Below are positions 15,843-20,655 of a DNA stretch of 20,655 nucleotides, piece by piece. Location of the stretch: NCBI GenBank assembly GCA_964617695.1, contig CAZTYW010000033.1:1-20655 (forward strand), written 5' to 3'. The position numbers were made by a program, and so were the translations under genes. Positions within the stretch are counted from its first letter, which is position 1; every line of letters starts with the position of its first letter. Below the pieces are notes generated by a model, which ran no database searches, was not told where the DNA came from, and saw only the letters and a program-made list of their open reading frames with translations. The stretch is from CAZTYW01 sp964617695. Lineage in GTDB: Bacteria > Chloroflexota > Dehalococcoidia > UBA2247 > RBG-13-53-26.

Positions 15843-16349
15843 TCAGAGACCTTGCAGTCTGTACTCCGAGGCCAGGCTGACGTAGGCCCTGACTCCTTCT
15901 TCCGTACTGGCCGCCTGTTCTGGACTTGTCCTGCCCTTCAGTTCTGCTGGCACTCCTGCCACGAAGGAGAAATCGGGCACCTGCGTCCCCTGGCTGACGA
16001 CAGAGTTGGCAGCAACGACACAGGAATCGCCTATCTCGACGCCGTCCAGCAGGACGGAGTTGATGCCAATGAGGACGTTGCTGCCTATTCTGGAACAGTG
16101 GACTACTGCACCGTGCCCAATGTGCACATTGTCGCCGATCGACAGGGGGTTGCCGGCGTGGACCACACAGTTGTCTTCGATTTGGCAGTTGCTGCCGATC
16201 TTTATGCTGGCGAAGTCACCCCGGACCACCGCGCCCGGCCAGATGCTTGAGTTCTCTCCTATGTCTACATCGCCAATCACGTATGCAGCCTGGCTGACAA
16301 AGGCGGTGCCGGCGATTCGGGGAGTCTTCCCGTTGAAGGCCTTTATCAT
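15843..16349 (-). CDS. Gamma-carbonic-anhydrase-like hexapeptide-repeat protein
   Basis: The 168-residue protein is a left-handed beta-helix of hexapeptide repeats (roughly 12-130, e.g. IGDVDIGENSSIWPGAVVRGD). It has the gamma-carbonic-anhydrase set of residues: Arg43 and Asp45 of VVRGD, Gln56, and three candidate zinc histidines His64 (CVVHAG), His79 and His84 (HIGHGAVVH), with the five-residue spacing expected between the last two. A helical C-terminal tail follows. Such proteins include true carbonic anhydrases and the PaaY/YrdA group of thioesterase or unknown function, so activity is uncertain. The ATG at 16349 starts nine bases after the stop of the upstream hydrolase gene on the same strand, so they are probably co-transcribed. 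Confidence 0.92.
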   Translation of the reverse strand: MIKAFNGKTPRIAGTAFVSQAAYVIGDVDIGENSSIWPGAVVRGDFASIKIGSNCQIEDNCVVHAGNPLSIGDNVHIGHGAVVHCSRIGSNVLIGINSVLLDGVEIGDSCVVAANSVVSQGTQVPDFSFVAGVPAELKGRTSPEQAASTEEGVRAYVSLASEYRLQGL

Positions 16350-16358
16350 CTGCCCTGC

Positions 16359-17033
16359 CTAGCTGTATAAGGCATGAAGGTATCCTTCTATATAGCGCCT
16401 CACCTCAATCGCTGGCTGGTAGATGCCGAAGTGACCCTCACACAGGATGTCTGCCTCGAGGTCGATAAGTCTCTGGAGTGACACCCTGGCCTGTGCAGTG
16501 TCCGAGCCCCTGAGAAAGTAGGGACCGTGGACATCCTGGCCGAAAAGGACCCTCTTCTCCATGTCCAAATAGACCGCTATACTTCCAGGCGTGTGACCCG
16601 GGATGTGAATTGCATTGAGTTGGCGGCTGCCATACTGCAGGACCTCTGCCGGTCCAGTGAGTCTTCTGTCCACCTCGCAAGGGGTGTAGGCAACCCGGTA
16701 GAATTCGGCACCGGTTCCTGCTCCCGTCTCTATGGCCTCGGCCTCAAGCTGGTGCGCAATAACCTCTGCTCCAAACTCCTCCCTGAACTGGCGAAGCGCG
16801 CCGATGTGGTCGATGTGGGCGTGGGTAGCAATGACGGCAGCAACCTGCGCCGGCTCGAATCCCAGTTCTCGTATATTGCCCACCAGACGGTCGAAGCTGT
16901 CTCCTGCTCCGCAGTCTATGAGAACGAGTTCGTCGCCACAGTCAATCAGGTAGACGGCGCAATCGTAGGGGTGAGACAACTCAGGCCCCCCGATGGCGTA
17001 GACCTGTTTCCACACTCTGAAGGGTCTCGTCAT
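16359..17033 (-). CDS. Metallo-beta-lactamase-fold hydrolase
   Basis: This 224-residue cytoplasmic protein has the metallo-beta-lactamase fold with its dinuclear metal site: His71, His73, Asp75 and His76 in ATHAHIDHIG, His147 in HIPGHTPGS, Asp167 in FGQDVHGPY, and His201 in CEGHFGIY. The THxHxDH form and GHTPGS motif are those of the glyoxalase II / general MBL hydrolase branch, not of a true antibiotic lactamase. The ATG at 17033 has GAGGGGGG upstream. It is followed by the gamma-carbonic-anhydrase-like gene. The 166-base gap behind it, with TAGAAT at 17065-17060 on this strand but no clear -35 box, may hold its promoter. The substrate is not predictable. Confidence 0.92.
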   Translation of the reverse strand: MTRPFRVWKQVYAIGGPELSHPYDCAVYLIDCGDELVLIDCGAGDSFDRLVGNIRELGFEPAQVAAVIATHAHIDHIGALRQFREEFGAEVIAHQLEAEAIETGAGTGAEFYRVAYTPCEVDRRLTGPAEVLQYGSRQLNAIHIPGHTPGSIAVYLDMEKRVLFGQDVHGPYFLRGSDTAQARVSLQRLIDLEADILCEGHFGIYQPAIEVRRYIEGYLHALYS

Positions 17034-17199
17034 GAGTCAGCCCCCCTCGGCGCTAGCCTATTCTAGCCTGATGTCGGGCTGCGATCTACCCTGGCTGCAT
17101 GCTGAGTTGACACCAAGGGAACACACAGCCAGAAGCGGCACCCTGGGCCTGTCAGGCCACCTTCAGCGCACATGTACCAGCCAGGTGGCAACTCGCTGG

Positions 17200-17937
17200 C
17201 TACCTGGTGTACTGGGCCCCTCTTGGCGTGAACCTTCCTTCGAGCAATTCCCGCTCGGCGAAGCGGTAGTTCTCCATAGTCCCTGTGTCGAGGATGGCAT
17301 CAGAGGTTACGAACCCGTAAAGTGGCGCCCCCTTCTTGAGGAGTGCTGGGAAGAGGTCATATCCAAAGTCGTAGAAGGTGTCTTGAGGTATGTCGTTTAT
17401 CACCTCAGGTTGCAGCATGTAGATGCCGCTGTTCGCCAGGTTGCTGGTTGTGGTCCCCGGCGCCGGTTTCTCCACGAAGCGCAGAATCCGCTGTTCACCG
17501 TCAATCTCCACAATCCCGTAGCTGCTCGGATTGTCAACACGGAAAAGGGTCACGGTGGCGAGGGCGGCTTTCGCCTGGTGGAGGTCGAGTAGAGATGCGA
17601 TGTCCAGGTTGGTCAGCATGTCGCCGTAGACAAGGACGAAGGTGTCGTCGAAGAAGCCTCGCAGCTTGGAGAGTGCCCCTGCGGTGCCAAGGATAGGGTC
17701 CTCCACAGAGTAGGTGACGTGGATGCCGAACCTGTCGCCGTTGCCGAGCCAGTCCATGACCACCTGGGGCAGGTGATGCAGGTTAATGGCCACCTCAGTG
17801 ATCCCATTGGAGCGAAGCAGCTCGATGTTGTACTGAAGCAAGGGGGTGCCGGCGATGGGTATCATCACCTTTGGCGTCTGCAGGGTCAGTGGTCTCAGCC
17901 TGGTCCCCTCGCCGGCAGCCAGAATCATGGCCTTCAT
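17200..17937 (-). CDS. Sugar-phosphate nucleotidyltransferase (mannose/glucose-1-phosphate type)
   Basis: This enzyme activates a sugar-1-phosphate with an NTP to make a nucleotide sugar. The signature LAAGEGTRLRPLT (residues 6-18) and Lys23 in TPKVMIPIAG define the family, with EDPILGTAGAL, VYGDMLTNLD (metal Asp) and VEKPAP following. At 245 residues it has only the catalytic domain, without the left-handed beta-helix of longer homologues. The start is ATG 17937: an in-frame ATG at 17982 exists, but it overlaps the -10 box of the promoter at 17982-18010 and cannot lie on that transcript. UDP-glucose dehydrogenase and a glycosyltransferase are divergent to it, which fits envelope or extracellular polysaccharide synthesis. 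Whether the product is GDP-mannose, UDP-glucose or dTDP-glucose cannot be read from the sequence. Confidence 0.92.
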   Translation of the reverse strand: MKAMILAAGEGTRLRPLTLQTPKVMIPIAGTPLLQYNIELLRSNGITEVAINLHHLPQVVMDWLGNGDRFGIHVTYSVEDPILGTAGALSKLRGFFDDTFVLVYGDMLTNLDIASLLDLHQAKAALATVTLFRVDNPSSYGIVEIDGEQRILRFVEKPAPGTTTSNLANSGIYMLQPEVINDIPQDTFYDFGYDLFPALLKKGAPLYGFVTSDAILDTGTMENYRFAERELLEGRFTPRGAQYTR

Positions 17938-17981
17938 AGTGTCAGTGAACCCCCGGTGTGCCAACAATTGACGGTTTTGCA

Positions 17982-18010
17982 TTTATATGATATAAGTTCG
18001 CCGAAGTCAA
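17982..18010 (-). promoter_or_regulatory. Sigma-70-type promoter for the nucleotidyltransferase gene
   Basis: On the minus strand, TTGACT at 18010-18005 and TATAAA at 17987-17982 are separated by exactly 17 bases. Transcription would begin near 17975, leaving a ~38-base leader before the ATG at 17937. Confidence 0.7.
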
Positions 18011-18074
18011 ACGGGGTATTGTGATGGTGCAAGCCGTAAGGTCGCCTGATTGCTCAGCCTGCCCCTGGCGGCAC

Positions 18075-18103
18075 TTGACAGTCGGGGGGATTAGGTCTAT
18101 AAC
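18075..18103 (+). promoter_or_regulatory. Near-consensus sigma-70-type promoter far upstream of UDP-glucose dehydrogenase
   Basis: A perfect TTGACA at 18075-18080, a 17-base spacer and TATAAC at 18098-18103 make this the best promoter in the window. Transcription would start near 18110. The next start codon is ~350 bases away at 18462, so it drives either a very long leader or a separate RNA. It lies back to back with the nucleotidyltransferase promoter 65 bases to the left. Confidence 0.72.
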
Positions 18104-18109
18104 TTGGGG

Positions 18110-18359
18110 GAACAACGAGGGTTTGGGAGATAGTCGAAGACCTGGACACGGTCGGAGCGTATGTTTAGCCCATACGTGTCTATCTTAGAAGTACTGGGCC
18201 CGCACGTTGAGAGGCAAATCGAGCCTGTTCGAGGTCGAAACCAGGCTAATAACCTCGATTCCCACAGATTAGCTTTGTCGGCGAGGCTTCCCACAAGCGT
18301 CCCGAAAGGCACGGGGTGGAGTAAGTGGTGATGGGAGGGGAGCGCGGACTGCAACCACT
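18110..18359 (+). ncRNA. Candidate structured RNA or long structured leader upstream of UDP-glucose dehydrogenase
   Basis: No protein is supported in this strand, but helices can be drawn in series. (a) A three-way junction: AGATAG 18128-18133 with CTATCT 18180-18185 closes two hairpins, GACC/GGTC (18139-18142 / 18150-18153) and CGTATG/CATACG (18158-18163 / 18171-18176). (b) A long hairpin: AATCG 18217-18221 with CGATT 18256-18260, then AGCCTG 18222-18227 with CAGGCT 18242-18247, then TTCG/CGAA (18228-18231 / 18236-18239), loop AGGT; the loop is complementary to ACCT at 18252-18255 in its own bulge. (c) GCTT-T-GT with ACAAGC (18272-18278 / 18293-18298). (d) CCCG/CGGG (18301-18304 / 18312-18315). 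(e) AGTGGT/ACCACT (18324-18329 / 18354-18359). I recognise no known family. Helices were found by eye; no energies were computed and no T-rich terminator ends it. Confidence 0.4.
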
Positions 18360-18461
18360 GTTCTCTCACCGGCTCTGGCTGGCGTCACGGATGCCTAACT
18401 TTGTTGTGGAGCATTTCATTCTAGTGCGCAGAGGGGCAGGCACTACAATCACGGAGTGGCT

Positions 18462-19754
18462 ATGCGAGTTTCAGTTGTTGGAAGCGGCTACGTTGGCCTG
18501 ATCACTGCTGTTGGTCTGGCCAGCAAGGGGCATCAGGTGGTCTGCATTGATGTTGACCGGCATAAGGTAGATATGATAAATCGGGGGGTGCCCCCGTTCC
18601 ATGAGGACAAACTGGAGGAGCGGCTTCATGAACATGTGATTGAGCAAGGCAACCTGAGGGCGACGTTGGACTACGACGAACTCCTGGATTCAGAGGTGGC
18701 CTTCATTTGCGTCAATACCTGTTCACGCTCAGGAAGGAACACGGATTTCACCAACCTCAGGGACTCGACGCGGAGAATAGGAGAGATACTGAAGAGAAAA
18801 GATGGGTACCTCACGGTGGTAACGAAAAGCTCTGTGGTTCCCGGGACTACAGAGGAGGTCATCATACCTTCCTTGCAGGAACATTCGGGGAAGGCGGCCG
18901 GCAGGGACTTTGGCATGGCTGTCAATCCGGAATTCCTTCAGGAAGGAAGAGCCCTGGATTGCTTCCTGAACTCAGACAGGATCATAGTGGGACAGTATGA
19001 TCAGAGGTCTGGAGACATTGTGCAGAACGTATACAACGGGGCTGTGGCCCCGCTCCTGAGGACAGGGCTGAGGACAGCGGAGATGATAAAGTTCGCCAGC
19101 AATGCCTTCCTGGCCACCAAGATCTCCTTCATAAACGAGATTGGGAACTTGTGCAAGAAGCTGGGGATTGATGTCTACCAGGTGGCGGACGGAATGGGTC
19201 ACGATCCCAGAATAGGAAGGTTGTTTCTGAACGCAGGCATTGGTTTCGGCGGCTCTTGCCTGCCCAAGGATTTGGAGGCGCTGCTCCACAAGTACGAGCA
19301 GGTGGATGAGAGGTCACCGATACTGAGCGCCGTCTACCAGGTGAACAAGGCACAACCCGTGAGGATGATAGAGATCGTCCGAAGAAGGCTGGGGGAGCTG
19401 AAGGGTAAGAATATGGCAGTTCTTGGCCTGGCTTTCAAGGCTGGCACCGATGACATACGGAACTCTCCTGCGGTTGAGGTCATAGGTGAGCTTCTGCGAC
19501 AGGGGGCCGGTGTGACGGCGTATGATCCAATGGTCGTGTCGAAGATGCAGGCGATCTTCCCGGAGGGCGTCACATACGGCTTGAGTGCAAGGGACACCGT
19601 CGAGGCCGCCGACTGCATTCTGATTCTAACCGACTGGGCTGAGTTCAAGGACGAGAGCCTGTATTCGGGCAAGGTGGTCATCGATGGCAGACGAGTCCTG
19701 GATCCCGAAAGGGCAAGGGCTGTTTGTCAGTGCTATGAAGGAGTCTGCTGGTGA
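18462..19754 (+). CDS. UDP-glucose 6-dehydrogenase family (nucleotide-sugar dehydrogenase)
   Basis: This enzyme oxidises UDP-glucose (or a related UDP-sugar) to the uronic acid with two NAD+, feeding polysaccharide synthesis. The 430-residue protein has the N-terminal NAD-binding GSGYVG motif at 7-12, the VNPEFLQEGRAL segment, the FASNAFLATKISFINE helix, the catalytic Cys266 in GFGGSCLPKD, and the C-terminal domain with GLAFKAGTDDIRNSPA and AYDPM. The ATG at 18462 is preferred: GGAG at 18453-18456 is 5 bases upstream, and it overlaps an alternative in-frame GTG at 18456. The usual GTP or NTP loop after the second strand reads VNTCS (84-88), with Cys87 in place of proline. A TACAAT at 18444-18449 could be a second, closer -10 box. 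The glycosyltransferase gene overlaps its stop by four bases. UDP-GlcNAc or UDP-ManNAc dehydrogenase are alternatives. Confidence 0.93.
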   Translation: MRVSVVGSGYVGLITAVGLASKGHQVVCIDVDRHKVDMINRGVPPFHEDKLEERLHEHVIEQGNLRATLDYDELLDSEVAFICVNTCSRSGRNTDFTNLRDSTRRIGEILKRKDGYLTVVTKSSVVPGTTEEVIIPSLQEHSGKAAGRDFGMAVNPEFLQEGRALDCFLNSDRIIVGQYDQRSGDIVQNVYNGAVAPLLRTGLRTAEMIKFASNAFLATKISFINEIGNLCKKLGIDVYQVADGMGHDPRIGRLFLNAGIGFGGSCLPKDLEALLHKYEQVDERSPILSAVYQVNKAQPVRMIEIVRRRLGELKGKNMAVLGLAFKAGTDDIRNSPAVEVIGELLRQGAGVTAYDPMVVSKMQAIFPEGVTYGLSARDTVEAADCILILTDWAEFKDESLYSGKVVIDGRRVLDPERARAVCQCYEGVCW

Positions 19755-20655
19755 AGCTGGTGGTGACCATACCAGCGTATAACGAAGAGAAGACCATAGC
19801 CGGAGTGATAAGGGAAATCCCGCGGCGGATTGACGGAGTAGACACGGTGGAGGTGGTGGTCATCGACGATGGCTCCGGCGATGATACTGCAAGACAGGCA
19901 ACGGAGGCCGGAGCGGATAGAATCGTGTCGCACAAGAGGAATGAGGGACTTGGGGTCACCTTCAAGGACGGGTTGGAGGCTGCCCTGGACATGGGTGCCG
20001 ACCTCATTGTGAATATAGACGGGGACGGTCAGTACAATGCCGAGGAGGTTCCCGCCCTGGTAAAGCCTCTGTTGGACAACAAGGCAGACATAGTCCTGGG
20101 CTGGCGCGACATTGACAAGCTGGAGTTCATGCCCAGGGGCAAGAAGATAGGAAACAAGGTGGCCACGTGGGTCACCAGGAGGACCTGTGGCCTGCACATA
20201 GAGGACGCCCAGAGTGGCTTCAGGGCCTTCTCTCGAGAAGCAGCTTTGAGAATGAACTTGTCAGGGAAGTACACCTATGTCCAGGAAACCATAATGGAGG
20301 CCAAGTACAAGGGGCTCAAGATCGAGCAGATACCCATTGAGTTCAGGCCCAGGGAAGGGCAGTCCAGGCTGATTCCCAGCCTGGCGACCTATGCTCGCAG
20401 AGCTGGTACCATCATTATTGGCACTTACTGGGGCTATCATCCTTTGAGAATATTCTCAATTGTTGGCATGTTCCTTATTATGATCGGGATCGGCTTCGGA
20501 GCTATGGTACTGGTGCACTTCATCCAGAATGGGACGATCTCTCCCCACGCGCCGTCGGCAATTGCGGCGCCGCTGTTGATAATTACGGGCCTTCAGGCGA
20601 TAATCCTGGGCCTTTTCGCCGACACGATCAGAAGCCAGAGGCTTTTCCAGGAGGA
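19751..20655 (+). CDS. Family 2 glycosyltransferase, polyprenyl-phosphate type (3' end beyond window)
   Basis: The open frame runs from GTG 19751 to the end of the window without a stop, giving 301 residues of an incomplete gene. It is a GT-A fold family 2 enzyme like dolichol/undecaprenyl-phosphate sugar transferases: TIPAYNEEKTI at the N-terminus, VIDDGSGDDT (Asp39-Asp40), the metal-binding D-x-D in NIDGDGQYN (90-92), and the acceptor-side motif DAQSGFRAFSR. Two hydrophobic helices close the visible part (~233-257 and ~272-292), a membrane anchor often seen in DPM1/GtrB relatives. The start has AAGGAG at 19738-19743, 7 bases upstream, and overlaps the preceding stop as GTGA, so translation is coupled. 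It likely transfers a sugar from a nucleotide donor to a polyprenyl carrier; which sugar is unknown. Confidence 0.92.
   Translation, partial: MKLVVTIPAYNEEKTIAGVIREIPRRIDGVDTVEVVVIDDGSGDDTARQATEAGADRIVSHKRNEGLGVTFKDGLEAALDMGADLIVNIDGDGQYNAEEVPALVKPLLDNKADIVLGWRDIDKLEFMPRGKKIGNKVATWVTRRTCGLHIEDAQSGFRAFSREAALRMNLSGKYTYVQETIMEAKYKGLKIEQIPIEFRPREGQSRLIPSLATYARRAGTIIIGTYWGYHPLRIFSIVGMFLIMIGIGFGAMVLVHFIQNGTISPHAPSAIAAPLLIITGLQAIILGLFADTIRSQRLFQE

Larger units (their letters stand above)
17983..18461. other. Long divergent intergenic region of the envelope-sugar locus
   Basis: This 479-base gap is the longest non-coding stretch in the window. It holds the two divergent promoters at 17982-18010 and 18075-18103, the helix-rich segment 18110-18359, and a final ~100 bases (18360-18461) with a possible proximal -10 box TACAAT at 18444-18449 and the ribosome site of UDP-glucose dehydrogenase. 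A 90-codon open frame on the minus strand (18097-18369) was judged spurious. Confidence 0.6.

Noticed and set aside
16359..17033. Antibiotic-resistance beta-lactamase
   Set aside because: The fold is metallo-beta-lactamase, but the motifs (THxHxDH, GHTPGS) are those of general hydrolases and no signal peptide is present.
17146..17158. 13-base palindrome GGCCTGTCAGGCC between the nucleotidyltransferase and the hydrolase genes
   Set aside because: Perfect but without a loop or a T-tract, and too short to call an operator without a second copy.
18214..18252. tmRNA-like tag reading frame: GCA AAT ... GGC TAA TAA (ANRACSRSKPG)
   Set aside because: The tag does not end in the usual hydrophobic ALAA-type sequence, and no tRNA-like 5' and 3' ends with a TTCGA arm and CCA end frame it.
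18097..18369. 90-codon open frame on the minus strand in the long intergenic region
   Set aside because: No recognisable family, it lies opposite the strong rightward promoter, and its composition follows the helix-rich RNA candidate, not codon structure.

Overview
The window is a 20.7 kb, GC-rich bacterial chromosome segment that is densely coding with short intergenic gaps. It uses many GTG and TTG starts with good Shine-Dalgarno sequences. All recognisable genes are core metabolism, RNA turnover or cell-envelope genes; there is no phage, transposase, rRNA or tRNA. The gene content and an upstream hairpin repeat would suit a Chloroflexota (Dehalococcoidia-like) genome, but that assignment is an inference from family resemblance and not proven here.

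Layout. (1) 1-208: G-rich non-coding sequence with a tandem pair of 25-bp repeats, one forming a near-perfect hairpin. (2) 209-762 (+): a small conserved protein whose last ~18 codons have been knocked out of frame by one missing C, so the open frame runs on to 841. (3) 795-9687 (-): a six-gene run read right to left: NAD(P)HX repair enzyme (nnr), type III pantothenate kinase (coaX), CoaBC, valyl-tRNA synthetase (valS), an acyl-CoA carboxyltransferase, and the alpha subunit of a class I fumarase whose beta subunit is absent. (4) 9688-9957: a divergent promoter region with a clear sigma-70-type promoter each way. (5) 9958-11130 (+): proB without proA. (6) 11315-15068 (+): an RNA-turnover run led by rny (RNase Y), then a YmdB-type phosphodiesterase, a PHP-domain phosphoesterase and a zinc-finger membrane protein, behind a TTGACA-type promoter. 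(7) 15255-15839 (+): a Yip1-like membrane protein, convergent with (8) 15843-17033 (-): a metallo-beta-lactamase-fold hydrolase and a gamma-carbonic-anhydrase-like protein. (9) 17200-20655: an envelope-sugar locus: a sugar-phosphate nucleotidyltransferase (-), and divergently UDP-glucose dehydrogenase plus a polyprenyl-type glycosyltransferase cut by the window end.

The main unexplained item is the ~480-bp gap 17983-18461. It holds two back-to-back consensus promoters. The rightward one would make a ~350-nt leader or independent RNA in which several stable helices can be drawn by eye, including a three-way junction and a long bulged hairpin whose loop can pair with its own bulge. It resembles no RNA family I know. 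Other points worth checking are the frameshifted gene, the orphan fumarase alpha subunit with an extra cysteine beside its cluster ligand, and the grouping of three phosphoesterase genes behind RNase Y.
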